DNA from: Planctomycetota bacterium
GTDB lineage: Bacteria; Planctomycetota; PUPC01; DSUN01
Length of the DNA stretch: 64,000 nt
Direction: 5' to 3'
Assembly: GCA_016872875.1 (NCBI GenBank)
Contig: VGYW01000001.1
Span: 1 to 64,000, forward strand
Under the pieces are notes generated by a model. The model had not been told where the DNA came from. It worked only from the letters and a program-made list of their open reading frames with translations, and made no database searches. The translations under genes were made by a program, and so were the position numbers. Positions 40,925 through 49,720 of the stretch are shown here, one piece after another; position 1 is the first letter of the stretch; each line of letters opens with the position of its first letter.

Positions 40925-40940
40925 AGGAGGGCTGAGCCTG

Positions 40941-41885
40941 ATGCTCTGGCTTGCGTTAGCAGCAGTGGCCCTCGCCGGCGAGGAAGGCCCCGAGCCGGTC
41001 CAGACCCTCGAGGGCCACATGTCCCTCATCGGCGGGCTGGCGTTCACGCCCGACGGCAAGACGCTCATCAGCGCGGGGAGCTATGTGGACGCGACGCTGT
41101 GCTCCTGGGACGCGGCGAGCGGCGACCTGAAGCAGAGCGTCAGGGGCGAGAAGGGCAGCTTGTCGTGCCTCGCCCTCTCACGCGACGGCAAGCTGCTCGC
41201 GGTTGGCGGCGGCGATACCACGCTACGGCTCCTTGACCCCGCGACGGGCAAGACGCTCCGCGAGCTGGCGAAGCACCGCGGCGGGGTGAACGCCGTGGCC
41301 TTCTCGCGCGACGGCAAGATGATGGCCAGCGCCTGCGACGGCGACGAAGCGGTCCGCCTCTGGTCCGTGGAGAAGGCCGAGGTGCTCAACGCGATGACCA
41401 TCCGCTGGGGGGCGCACTCCGTGGCCTTCTCCCCCGACGGCATGGTGCTGGCGGGCGGCGGCCGCTTCGGGCGGCTCATCCTCTGGAGCACGGCCAACGG
41501 CGCCCAGGTGTCCTCGCCCTATCTCGGCCAGGGCAAGGTCACGGTGGCCATCTCGCCCGACGGCACGCTCCTGGCCAGCGCCAACGACGCCCCAACCGTT
41601 CGCCTGTTCGCCTCCACGGGCGGCAAGCTCCTGCGGACGCTTCCCCAGTGCGCGCCCACCACGCCGCTGGCCTTCTCGCCCGACGGCAAGCTGCTCGCCA
41701 CGGGCGGGCCGGGCGGCGCGGTCAAGCTCTGGTGCCCGCAGACCGCCCAGCTCCTCGCCACCCTCAAGGGCCACAAAGGCGCCATCTCCGCACTCGCCTT
41801 CGCCCCCGATGGCAAGAGCCTTGCCAGCGGCAGCGAAGACCGCACGATCAATCTGTGGGAGGTGGGCAAGCTGGGGGGCAGGTGA
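40941..41885 (+). CDS. Secreted WD40-repeat protein
   Basis: This is a 314-residue protein with a short signal peptide (MLWLALAAVALAGEE) and about seven WD40 blades of the type LAFTPDGKTL, VAFSRDGKMM, VAFSPDGMVL, LAFAPDGKSL, ending DRTINLWEVG. It should form one propeller that binds partner proteins or ligands in the periplasm. GAGAGGAGGG precedes the ATG. It lies 55 bases before a GATTGATTC repeat and the glycosidase gene. Confidence 0.8.
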   Translation: MLWLALAAVALAGEEGPEPVQTLEGHMSLIGGLAFTPDGKTLISAGSYVDATLCSWDAASGDLKQSVRGEKGSLSCLALSRDGKLLAVGGGDTTLRLLDPATGKTLRELAKHRGGVNAVAFSRDGKMMASACDGDEAVRLWSVEKAEVLNAMTIRWGAHSVAFSPDGMVLAGGGRFGRLILWSTANGAQVSSPYLGQGKVTVAISPDGTLLASANDAPTVRLFASTGGKLLRTLPQCAPTTPLAFSPDGKLLATGGPGGAVKLWCPQTAQLLATLKGHKGAISALAFAPDGKSLASGSEDRTINLWEVGKLGGR

Positions 41886-41906
41886 AGCTTGCTCCTCATC
41901 CGGTCG

Positions 41907-41950
41907 GCTCGATCTACTCGATTGATTCGATTGATTCGATTGATTCGACT
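41907..41950. repeat. Tandem GATTGATTC repeat
   Basis: Four units of a nine-base repeat (GATTGATTC and variants) lie between the WD40 and GH4 genes. It is a simple tandem array with no coding content. Confidence 0.75.
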
Positions 41951-41989
41951 GGTCCGACCATGCGTCGCACGCACAAGGGGAAAGCCCAG

Positions 41990-43300
41990 ATGAAGCGGAA
42001 GATCGTCTTGTTAGGCGGCGGAAGCTTCTACCACGAGCAGGTCATCGGCGAGCTGGCCACCACGCCCGAGCTGGCCGGCTGCTCCGCCGTGCTCTACGAC
42101 GTCGAGCCGAAGCGGATGGGCGTCGTCCGCCAGGCAGGCCAGCGCATCATCCAGGCCGTCGGCGCCAAGCTCAAGCTCTCCGCCACCACCGACCTCGCGC
42201 GCGCGCTCGACGGCGCCGACTACGCCATCGGCTCCATCGGAGTCCACGGGCCAGGCCAGCGCTGGCACCTGGCCGACGTCGAGGCCGTAGCACGCCTCGG
42301 CATCATCCAGACCACCGGCGACAGCGTGGGGCCGTCAGGCATCTCCCAGGGCCTCCGCATCATCCCGCTCTACGTGGAAATCGCCCGCCAGATGAGGCGC
42401 TACTGCCCCGACGCCTTCCTGCTCAACCACTCGAACCCGATGGGTCCCATCTGCCGCGCGGTGATCAAGACGACCGGCATCCGCACGATCGGCTACTGCC
42501 ACAACGTGGCCCACGAGACCACCTGGTTCGCCAAGGTCCTCGGCCTGCCCGCGGCCGAGCTGGAGGTCACGGCGGTCGGCCCCAACCACATCCTCTGGCT
42601 GCTCGACGTGCGCCACCAGGGGCGAAGCGTCTACCCCGAGCTCAAGCGCCGCATCCTCGCGCTGCCGCCTGAACCGACCCGCACTTTCGCCCGCGAGGTC
42701 CTCGCCCTCATGGACCTCTATCCCATCGCGGGCGACCGTCACATCGTGGAGTTCTTCCCCCACGCCCGCATCCCCACCAAGCCCGAAGAACTGCTCTATG
42801 GCATGCAGTGGCGCTCGGACATGATCCGCGAGGGCGCGCTCGCACGCGAACTGAGCAAGGAGCCGTCGTCCCTCCAACTTCGCGCCAGGGGCAAGCTGCC
42901 CCCCGCCGTCCCCACCGGCGTCTCGCCCGAGAGCATGGGCGACCAGATCCGCTCCCTCGCCCTCGGCATCGAGAAGCTCCATTACGTCAACACCCCCAAC
43001 CGCGGCGCCGTGGCTGGCGTGCCCGACTGGGCGGTGATCGAGCTGAAGGCCGTCACCGGCTCGCGGGGGGCCACGCCCCTCTATGTCGGCGAGCTCCCGC
43101 CCCAGGCCGCCCGCTGGACCCTCGCGCAGCTCTACGCCCAGGAGTTGCTCGTTGATGCGGCGGTGGAGGGCAGCCGCCAGAAGGCCCTCCAGGCCCTCGC
43201 CTGCGACCCCATGGTCCTCAGCTTCCGCGAGCCAGAGACCATCCTCGACGCCCTCATCGCGGCTCAAAGCCCGCGCCTCGACCGCTTCAGGAAGGCCTGA
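41990..43300 (+). CDS. Glycoside hydrolase family 4 enzyme
   Basis: This is a 436-residue NAD- and metal-dependent glycosidase. KIVLLGGGSF is the nucleotide-binding loop, LYDVEP the acidic strand end, LLNHSNPMGP and GYCHNVAHE carry the metal-binding Cys and Asn, and AVGPNHILWLL the metal His. GH4 enzymes cleave alpha- or beta-glycosides, including phosphorylated sugars and galacturonides, by an oxidation-elimination route. The strand order and length are normal. An ATG at 41960 is possible, but MKRKIVLL is the usual start. No transport genes lie beside it, so the substrate cannot be named. Confidence 0.9.
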   Translation: MKRKIVLLGGGSFYHEQVIGELATTPELAGCSAVLYDVEPKRMGVVRQAGQRIIQAVGAKLKLSATTDLARALDGADYAIGSIGVHGPGQRWHLADVEAVARLGIIQTTGDSVGPSGISQGLRIIPLYVEIARQMRRYCPDAFLLNHSNPMGPICRAVIKTTGIRTIGYCHNVAHETTWFAKVLGLPAAELEVTAVGPNHILWLLDVRHQGRSVYPELKRRILALPPEPTRTFAREVLALMDLYPIAGDRHIVEFFPHARIPTKPEELLYGMQWRSDMIREGALARELSKEPSSLQLRARGKLPPAVPTGVSPESMGDQIRSLALGIEKLHYVNTPNRGAVAGVPDWAVIELKAVTGSRGATPLYVGELPPQAARWTLAQLYAQELLVDAAVEGSRQKALQALACDPMVLSFREPETILDALIAAQSPRLDRFRKA

Positions 43301-43427
43301 CTTGAGATGGCCGGTGCGGGCTTTGGCCCGTAGACTCAGTAGGCTACGGCCTGAAGGCCGCACTCCAAACGCAGGATGAAGTCCCGCCACCCGTGACTGA
43401 GGCGTTACGCAATCCCGCAGATCGCGC

Positions 43428-43691
43428 TTGACAACGCGGCAGGCCGACGGCATGCGAAGGCTCGCTGACGTGCTGGCGGGCGACTACGGCCTCACGCTGA
43501 CGGGCTGGACCCTCGAGGAGGCCTGGGGCGTGTCGGCTGACGGCTTGGTCTTCGCCGGCTGGGGCACCAACCCCAGCGGGCAGACGGAGGCGTGGATCGC
43601 GCGGGTGGAAGCCATCCCTGAGCCGGCGGGCCTCGTGCTCCTCCTCGGCGGGCTGGCCGCCCTCGCCCGCCGCCGGCGCAATCCTGCATAG
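43428..43691 (+). pseudogene. Remnant of a PEP-CTERM exported protein
   Basis: About 87 codons remain. GMRRLADVLAGDYGL and GWTLEEAWGVSADG match the HAF-type repeat of exported proteins, and AIPEPAGLVLLLGGLAALARRRR is a textbook PEP-CTERM sorting signal (Pro-Glu-Pro, hydrophobic helix, basic end). No start codon with binding site or signal peptide is present, and the upstream sequence is unrelated, so the 5' part seems deleted. It shows that the host has the exosortase sorting system. Confidence 0.7.
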
Positions 43692-43707
43692 TGGCAGCAC
43701 TGTGTAG

Positions 43708-43803
43708 CCAAAGGGACCCAAGGGACATAAGGGACCAAAGGGACGAAGAGGACCTGGGTGATGCCCACGGCGGCCCCTCTTCCTGCGTGTCCCTGTGGTC
43801 CCT
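43708..43803. repeat. GGGAC/GTCCC low-complexity inverted repeat
   Basis: GGGACC, GGGACA, GGGACG units (43709-43746) face GTCCC units (43790-43801). It is the same kind of element as at 31372, again in an intergenic space. Confidence 0.65.
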
Positions 43804-43871
43804 TGCGCCCGGCCATTGCTATCCCGCCGCGCGTGTTGTATCATACACGAGGTTGAGGGTAGGAGAGAGCC

Positions 43872-44681
43872 ATGAGGTTCATCTATCGCGCGGCGTTCCT
43901 GGCCATCCTTGCGTTTGCGGCTGCCCCGTTCCTGGCTATGGGGGACGTCGTGCACATGGCCGACGGCACGACGCGGGAGGGGCGGGTGGTGGAGTCGAAT
44001 GAGCGGGAGGTGGTGCTGGAGGTGGGCCAGGGGGGCGTGGCGCTCGCCGTCCGACTCCCCCGCAGCCAGGTGGTGCGGATCGAGGAGAAGCCGGTCGGCA
44101 CGACGGCGGTGATGGCGGACTACGTGGCCCGCCTGAGCGCGGCGCTGAAGAGCAAGAGCGCGGACGACTGGCACGCCCTGGGCCTCTGGTGCCGCACGCA
44201 GCGCGGCTTCCGGGACAAGGCGGCCGAGGCATTCGACCGCGCACTCGCACTCGACCCAGACCACGCCCCCACCCGCCTGGTCCTGGGCCACGTGCACCTC
44301 AACGGCGCCTGGATGACCCGCCAGGAGGCGCTCCAAGCCATCGCGCCCGACCTGGAGCAGAACGCGAAGCTCCGCGAGCTCGAGTTCCAGAAGCAGCTCG
44401 AGGAGGCGAAGGCGGCCACGCTGGAGGCCGAGGCCCGGAGCAAGGGCATGGAGGCCAAGCTGGCCGAGCTGCGGAAGGACATCGAGGACCTCCGCCAGCG
44501 CCTCACCCTCCCGCCCCTGCCGCCCGACTACTATCGCCCGCGCATCATCTATCGCCCCTATATCATCATCCCGCCCCACCACCATCCGCGTCCGCCGGAG
44601 AAGAAAGACTCGCCAAAGGAGGGCGGCCCTCCGCCCTCGAAGTCCAAGGACGATGGCGACGCCGAGAAGCCAGCGAAGTAG
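43872..44681 (+). CDS. Periplasmic TPR-like/coiled-coil protein
   Basis: This is a 269-residue protein with a signal peptide (residues 1-24, AAFLAILAFAAAPFLAMG). A small beta domain (DGTTREGRVVESNEREVVL) is followed by a TPR-like helix pair (AAEAFDRALALDPDHAPT), then a coiled coil from 160 to 215. The tail is rich in Pro, Tyr and His (PPDYYRPRIIYRPYIIIPP) and ends in charged repeats. TAGGAGAGAG precedes the ATG. Similar planctomycete proteins are common, but I know of no assigned function. Confidence 0.7.
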   Translation: MRFIYRAAFLAILAFAAAPFLAMGDVVHMADGTTREGRVVESNEREVVLEVGQGGVALAVRLPRSQVVRIEEKPVGTTAVMADYVARLSAALKSKSADDWHALGLWCRTQRGFRDKAAEAFDRALALDPDHAPTRLVLGHVHLNGAWMTRQEALQAIAPDLEQNAKLRELEFQKQLEEAKAATLEAEARSKGMEAKLAELRKDIEDLRQRLTLPPLPPDYYRPRIIYRPYIIIPPHHHPRPPEKKDSPKEGGPPPSKSKDDGDAEKPAK

Positions 44682-44930
44682 GCTCCGTGCAACAACCCAT
44701 AGCGCCGCCTTCCAGGCGGCCCCTGGGCGCCAGCGAGACGCTGGCGCCATGCCCGTCTTCCCATTGTCGCACAGAGCCTTGTTGGGCCGCGTTTGCAGTG
44801 CGGGCTTCGGCCCGTGCCGTGGGCGGGGCCTCTCTGCCCCGAGTTCCCCGGCCGTAAGGTCGCAGGGAGGGCCGTATGTTGTGGGTGAGGCATCCGCGCC
44901 CCGCGCCTCGTTCACCTGAGGGCGAGGGAT

Positions 44931-44958
44931 GATCAAACATTCTATAGAATGTTTGATC
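44931..44958. promoter_or_regulatory. Perfect 28-bp palindrome, operator-like
   Basis: The half-site GATCAAACATTCTA is followed at once by its exact complement TAGAATGTTTGATC. It is AT-rich in GC-rich surroundings and is repeated with one mismatch 68 bases away, as expected of a pair of operators. No regulator gene or promoter is clear. Confidence 0.6.
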
Positions 44959-45000
44959 GTCATGGGGCATCGGTGGGTACGGGTGAGAGGTCGAGCACAT

Positions 45001-45024
45001 TCAATCATTCTATAGAATGTTTGA
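45001..45024. promoter_or_regulatory. Second copy of the palindrome (24 bp, one mismatch)
   Basis: TCAATCATTCTA meets TAGAATGTTTGA. It shares the core CATTCTATAGAATG with the site at 44931. Centre-to-centre distance is 68 bases, close to six and a half helical turns. Confidence 0.6.
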
Positions 45025-45182
45025 GCATCCGACCCAACTCAGCAGCGACCGGGTGGAGGGAGACACGGCCTGAAGGCCGCACTACAAACTGGGTGGCCCA
45101 CGATCGAGGCAATCTCTGAAAGAGGGCGTGATGGGCGGCCCTGTTGGTGGGGCCGAGCCGGACTGCGCGGGTGAGGTGGCCC

Positions 45183-46469
45183 TCAGAGCAGGATGCCGGC
45201 GATTGTGGCGGTCATGAAGGTGGCGAGGGAGCCGCCGGCGAGGGCGCGGAGGCTGAGGCGCGAGATGTCCGCCCGCCGCTCGGGCGCGAGGGCGCTCACC
45301 CCGCCGATCTGGATGGCGAGCGAGCCGAAGTTGGCGAAGCCGCAGAGGGCGTAGGTGGCGATGGTGAAGGAACGCTCGGAGAGGACGCCCTTGAGCGCGC
45401 CCAGCTTGCCGTAGGCCACCAGTTCGTTGACGCCGGTCTTGACGCCCATGAGGGAGCCGACCGTCTCGGCGTCCTTCGGCTCGACACCCATGAGGAAGGA
45501 CAGCGGCCAGAAGAGCCAGCCGAAGATTCGCTCGATGCTCTCGGGGAACCACTTGAAGCTTAGGTAGCGCTCGCAGAGGCCGTGGGCGCCGGCCAGGAAG
45601 TAGTTGAGCATGGCCAGGAGCGCGAGGAAGGCGACGAGCATCGCCCCGACGTTCAGCGCGAGCCGCAAACCGTCCGCGGCCCCTGCCGCGGCCGCGTCAA
45701 TCACGTTGGTCGTCGTCCGCTCGTAGGGGATGCGGCCGATGCCGGAGGTCTCGGGCTCGCCTGTCTCGGGGAGCATGATCTTGGCGATGAGGAGCGCTGC
45801 GGGGGCCGACATCACGCTCGCGCACAGCAGGTGCCCGGCCTGGGCGCCGTAGCCGACGTAGATGGCCAGGACGCTACCCGCGATGTTGGCGAGGCCGGTC
45901 GTCATGATCGCGAGGAGCTCGGACTGTGTGAGGCGCGGGACGTATGGACGGATGGCCAGGGGCGCCTCGGTCATGCCCACGAAAACCTCCGTGGCCGCCA
46001 CGAGCGCCTCGGCCCCGCTCACCCGCATGCAGCGCCGCATCACCCAGGCCATCCCGGCCACCACCTTCTGCATCACGCCCAGGTGGTAGAGGACGCTCAT
46101 CAGAGCGCCGAAGAACACGATGACAGGAAGGACCCGGAAGGCGAAGGCAAAACCGATGACGTGGGGGCGGGGTTCTTCCGGCTTAGTGACGTCCGTCACG
46201 CGCACCCTCGCCCCCCAGTCACCGAAGACGAAGTTCGCCCCTTCGTCGGTGAACTTGATGAGCTGGGTGAAGGCGTCGTTGGCCCACTCGAAGACCCTCT
46301 GGCCCGCGGCGGTCTTGAGGATGAGGAGGGCCAGGGCAATCTGGAGGCCGAGGCCCCACAGGACGATGCGGAGTGGGAATCGGCGGCGGTTCTTGGAAAG
46401 CGCCCAAGCGATGCCCAACAGGGCCACAAGGCCCACTACGCCGATGAGCCGTTGGGGGAGATTGGTCAA
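45183..46469 (-). CDS. Concentrative nucleoside transporter (CNT/NupC family)
   Basis: This is a 428-residue inner-membrane protein with about ten hydrophobic helices. It takes up nucleosides with sodium or protons. Family marks are the FVFGD-like segment, LPVIVFFGALMSVLYHLG, GMTEAPLAIRPY and GFANFGSLAIQIGG near the C-terminus. The start is TTG 46469, chosen because AAGGAGG lies six bases ahead and the upstream sequence is low-complexity repeat. It is probably transcribed after the acyltransferase gene. Confidence 0.9.
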   Translation of the reverse strand: MTNLPQRLIGVVGLVALLGIAWALSKNRRRFPLRIVLWGLGLQIALALLILKTAAGQRVFEWANDAFTQLIKFTDEGANFVFGDWGARVRVTDVTKPEEPRPHVIGFAFAFRVLPVIVFFGALMSVLYHLGVMQKVVAGMAWVMRRCMRVSGAEALVAATEVFVGMTEAPLAIRPYVPRLTQSELLAIMTTGLANIAGSVLAIYVGYGAQAGHLLCASVMSAPAALLIAKIMLPETGEPETSGIGRIPYERTTTNVIDAAAAGAADGLRLALNVGAMLVAFLALLAMLNYFLAGAHGLCERYLSFKWFPESIERIFGWLFWPLSFLMGVEPKDAETVGSLMGVKTGVNELVAYGKLGALKGVLSERSFTIATYALCGFANFGSLAIQIGGVSALAPERRADISRLSLRALAGGSLATFMTATIAGILL

Positions 46470-46504
46470 GGGAAGCCTCCTTCTATGGTGACCACCTGGT
46501 TTCC

Positions 46505-46591
46505 CTATCGTCCTCGTCCTCGTCCCTCGTCCTCGTCCTCGACTCTTCTCCTCACCGAGCAGGGCATCGAGGACGAGGGACGAGGACGACA
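46505..46591. repeat. CGTCCT/AGGACG low-complexity hairpin
   Basis: TCGTCCTCG units on the left face GAGGACGAG units on the right, so the region folds into a long imperfect hairpin. It lies just upstream of the transporter gene. Confidence 0.75.
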
Positions 46592-46597
46592 AGAGCC

Positions 46598-47284
46598 CTA
46601 AGGCTCAGCGAAAGCACTCTGCTCGGGGCGGATGCCCACGAGGGCCTCGGCCCGGCGCGTGGCCTCAGTGATGGCGTCCTCGACCCGCTTGCGCCAGACC
46701 TCGAGGTCGGCCTCCGTGAGCTTGGGCGGGACGAGGATGGGCTCGCCGTAGCAGAGGACGGCTCTCGACCAGGGCTTGGGCACGCGGAAGCGGTCCCAGG
46801 AGCGGAGCTGCCAGAAGCGCCTGGAGGCGAAGCCCATAGGGACGATTGGGCAGCCGCTCTTCTGGGAGAGGACGACGACGCCGGGCTGAGCGACGCAGCG
46901 GGGGCCGCGCGGGCCGTCGGGCACGAAGCCTAGGCTGCCGCCCTCGCGCATCTTGCGGACGAGCTGGATGAGGCCGCGCGCGCCGCCGTGGGTGGTGGAG
47001 CCGCGAATGGAGGTGTAGCCGATGCGGCGGAGCGCCCGGGCGATCAGCTCGCCGTCGGCGTGCTCGCTCACGAAGGCGTAGCCGCCCACGTGGCGGTGGT
47101 GGTAGAGGGTGGCCAGGAGCTCGAAGTGCCAGGACACGAACACGATGGCGCCGAACTGCTTTTCGATGGCCTCAAGCTGCTCGTCGCCGTGGACCTCGAG
47201 GCGGAGCGAACGGCAGATGAGGCCCCAGAGCCAGGTGCCCACCCATTCGGCAAGGAACCATTCGAGGTTGCGCCAACGGGCCAT
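46598..47284 (-). CDS. DUF374-type lysophospholipid acyltransferase-like protein
   Basis: This is a 228-residue protein with an N-terminal amphipathic or membrane-associated helix (LEWFLAEWVGTWLWGLICR). The motifs are FVSWHFELLATLYHHR, IRGSTTHGGARGL and FVPDGPRGPR, as in the DUF374 branch related to lipid A and phospholipid acyltransferases. ATG 47284 has GAGG six bases upstream; the frame before it runs into the ATGGATGG repeat, which is not coding. It may attach acyl chains in lipid A or another membrane lipid. Confidence 0.85.
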   Translation of the reverse strand: MARWRNLEWFLAEWVGTWLWGLICRSLRLEVHGDEQLEAIEKQFGAIVFVSWHFELLATLYHHRHVGGYAFVSEHADGELIARALRRIGYTSIRGSTTHGGARGLIQLVRKMREGGSLGFVPDGPRGPRCVAQPGVVVLSQKSGCPIVPMGFASRRFWQLRSWDRFRVPKPWSRAVLCYGEPILVPPKLTEADLEVWRKRVEDAITEATRRAEALVGIRPEQSAFAEP

Positions 47285-47320
47285 GGGCGACCTCAACAGG
47301 GCCTCAGGCCACCACCAAGG

Positions 47321-47394
47321 GGGATGAATGGATGTGTGGATGAATGGATGATTGTCCGACATCCATCCACCCATCCATCCATCCACTCATCCCC
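47321..47394. repeat. GGATG/CATCC hairpin element, copy 1
   Basis: GGATGAATGGATG units on the left meet CATCCATCCACCC units on the right round the centre TTGTCCGACA. The same design occurs at 50098, 52757 and 61284, always between genes. Confidence 0.85.
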
Positions 47395-47412
47395 TGCGAT
47401 GAAGGTATCCAG

Positions 47413-48702
47413 CTACCTTCCGACGACGCGAGCGATATGGCGGCGCTGGAGCCAGGGGGTCGGGCCGACGATGACGAGGCTGCGCCGCTCGGGCCGGAGG
47501 ACCTCGCGCGCGACGCGGCAGAGCTCCTCGGCGGTCAGCGACTTTATCCGCTCTCCCTCGTCCGTGGGCGTCACGATGTCCTGGGGCGAGAGGAGTATCT
47601 CGCGGACGCCGAGCCACTCGGCGACGGCGTCGGGGCTGTCTTCGAGGATTTCCATGTTGCAGGCGACGCGCTCCTTGATGATCTGGAGCTGAGCGTCGGG
47701 GATGCCTTCGTCGGCGAGGCGGCGGACCTCCTCCACGGTGGCCTCGACGGTGGCCGCCACTTTGCCGCGGCTCGTGGTGGTGACGATCTCGACCCAGCCG
47801 CAGTCGGAGAAGAGCGTGGAGCCGGCGGAGACGTCGTAGACGAGTCCCTCGCGCTCCCTGAGCCGGGCGAAGAGGCGCGAGGTCACGCCGCCGCCCAGGA
47901 TGTCGGCGATGGCGAGGACGGAGTAGACCTTTGGGTCGTGGTACGAGCAGGCCTTGTGGCAGAGCTTGAGGTAGGCCATCTTCGAGCGGGCGTGGTGGAA
48001 GAGGAAGCGGGGGGCGTCCTGGGCGTCGGCCAGGGCCGAGCAGGTGGCTGGCTCGCCGCTCTCGAGGGTCCCGAAGGACTCGCCGAGGAGGCCGCTCACC
48101 TGGCGCTCGTCGAAGTTGCCCGCCACGCAGACGGCCATGTTGCGCGCCTTGAGGAAGTGGCGGTAGTGGGCGTGGAGGGCGTCGTGGGTGAAGCTGGCGA
48201 CGTTTGCCTCGCTGCCCAGGCATCGGAACGTGTGGCCCTGGCGGGGCCACATGAGCTCGTAGGAGAGCTCGTCTATGCTGCCCGCCTCGCCCGCGAGGTC
48301 GCGGTACTGGCCCATTTCTTCGAGGACGACCTTCCGCTCGGTCTCGACGTGCTCGCGGTCGAAGCGGGGGCGCAGCACCACCTCGGCCAGGAGGGTGAGG
48401 GCGCGGGCGAAGTGGCGGCTGTGGGAGCCCGCCATGACCTCGGTGTACTCGGGCATCGTGGCCCCGTTGAGCTCAACGCCGTGGGCGTCTATCTCCGTCG
48501 AGAGCGTGTCGGGGTCGGGGTAGCGCTCGGTGCCCTTGAAGAGGACGTGTTCGGCGAAGTGGGAGAGGCCGTTGTGGTCTGGGGGCTCGAAGCGCGGCCC
48601 CATGCGGAGGTATGCGATGGCGATGGCCGAGTGGAAGCTCGGCATCCGCACGTAGAGCACCCGCAAGCCGTTCGGGAGGATTTCGCGCCTGCACTCGACC
48701 AT
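47413..48702 (-). CDS. M16 family zinc peptidase
   Basis: This is a 429-residue pitrilysin-type peptidase. The inverted zinc motif HFAEH stands at about residue 48, with the third ligand Glu in the later helix (ETERKVVLEEM). The second half repeats the fold without the zinc site and has GGGVTSRLFARLRE and GLVYDVSAG, the usual R/Y pair region. Family members degrade or process peptides. There is no signal peptide, so it is cytoplasmic. It starts seven bases after pheS, where pheT is usually found, so it is translated as part of the pheS transcript. Confidence 0.92.
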   Translation of the reverse strand: MVECRREILPNGLRVLYVRMPSFHSAIAIAYLRMGPRFEPPDHNGLSHFAEHVLFKGTERYPDPDTLSTEIDAHGVELNGATMPEYTEVMAGSHSRHFARALTLLAEVVLRPRFDREHVETERKVVLEEMGQYRDLAGEAGSIDELSYELMWPRQGHTFRCLGSEANVASFTHDALHAHYRHFLKARNMAVCVAGNFDERQVSGLLGESFGTLESGEPATCSALADAQDAPRFLFHHARSKMAYLKLCHKACSYHDPKVYSVLAIADILGGGVTSRLFARLREREGLVYDVSAGSTLFSDCGWVEIVTTTSRGKVAATVEATVEEVRRLADEGIPDAQLQIIKERVACNMEILEDSPDAVAEWLGVREILLSPQDIVTPTDEGERIKSLTAEELCRVAREVLRPERRSLVIVGPTPWLQRRHIARVVGR

Positions 48703-48709
48703 CGGGTGC

Positions 48710-49699
48710 TCAGAACTGTTCGAGGAAGCGGAGGTCGTTTTCGAGGAGGAGGCGTATGTCTGGGATGCCGAACTTGAGGAGCGCCACGCGGTCTATGCCC
48801 ATGCCGAAGGCGAAGCCGGTGTAGCGTTCGGGGTCGTAGCCGACGGCCTGGAAGACCTTTGGGTGGACCATGCCGGCTCCGAGGAGCTCGAGCCAGCGCT
48901 GCTGGCCGCCGATCTCGCAGCAGACGTCCACCTCGGCGCTCGGCTCGGTGAAGGGGAAGAAGGAGGGGCGGAAGCGGGTCTGGGTGTTCGGCCCGAAGAG
49001 CTCGCGCATGGCCATCGTGAGGACCGCCTTGAGGTCGCCGAACGTCACGTCCTCCCCGACCACGAGGCCCTCGATCTGGTGGAAGACGGGCGAGTGGGTG
49101 GCGTCGGGGGTGTCGGGGCGGAAGACGCGGCCAGGGACGACGACGCGGATGGGGGGCTTGCGCTGCTCCATGACGCGGACCTGGACGGGCGAGGTGTGGG
49201 AGCGGAGGAGGATGTCGCCACCGATGTAGAAGGTGTCGAAGCTGTCGTGGGACGGGTGCTCGGCCGGGATGTTGAGGGCCTCGAAGTTGTAGTAGGCGAG
49301 CTCGACCTCTGGGCCTTCGACCGCCTCGAAGCCGAGGCGGGCGAAGACCTCACGGAGCTCGGCCTCGGCCTGGCGGAGCGGGTGCTCGTGGCCGATGGGG
49401 CGGCGCTCGCCGGGCACCGTGATGTCGGCGGCGGCCCTGGCGGCCTGGCCGCGGATGCGCTGAAGTGCCTCCTCGCGCGCGGCAAGCGCTTCGAGGATGG
49501 CGGCCTTGATCTCGTTGGCGAGTCGGCCTGCGGCGCGGCGCTCCTCGGGGGGCAGTGCGCCGAGGCGCCCAGTGAGGGCCTTGAGCGCGCCGCTGCGGCC
49601 GAGGTAGGCGGAGCGCGCGAGCTCGAGCTCGTCGGGGGTGAGCGCCCCCTCGATGCGGGCAATCGCCTGCCTGCGCACTTCCAGCAGCTCGGCCTCCAC
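48710..49699 (-). CDS. pheS: Phenylalanyl-tRNA synthetase alpha subunit
   Basis: This is a 329-residue protein that charges tRNA-Phe together with the beta subunit. The N-terminal coiled-coil arm is followed by class II motif 1 (HPLRQAEAELREVFARLGF), motif 2 (VVVPGRVFRPDTPDATHSP) and motif 3 (GFAFGMGIDRVALLKFGI). Length is normal. It follows rplT with a short gap, as in the usual infC-rpmI-rplT-pheS order, but pheT does not follow and must be elsewhere. Confidence 0.97.
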   Translation of the reverse strand: MEAELLEVRRQAIARIEGALTPDELELARSAYLGRSGALKALTGRLGALPPEERRAAGRLANEIKAAILEALAAREEALQRIRGQAARAAADITVPGERRPIGHEHPLRQAEAELREVFARLGFEAVEGPEVELAYYNFEALNIPAEHPSHDSFDTFYIGGDILLRSHTSPVQVRVMEQRKPPIRVVVPGRVFRPDTPDATHSPVFHQIEGLVVGEDVTFGDLKAVLTMAMRELFGPNTQTRFRPSFFPFTEPSAEVDVCCEIGGQQRWLELLGAGMVHPKVFQAVGYDPERYTGFAFGMGIDRVALLKFGIPDIRLLLENDLRFLEQF

Positions 49700-49720
49700 G
49701 GCACGCCTCCTGGCAGGGGG

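Larger units (their letters stand above)
44682..45182. other. Intergenic region of 0.5 kb with palindromes
   Basis: No gene is seen. It contains the two AT-rich palindromes described separately and a GGCCTGAAGGCC hairpin (45070) that also occurs at 43345 as part of a longer shared text CGGCCTGAAGGCCGCACT. Confidence 0.6.
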
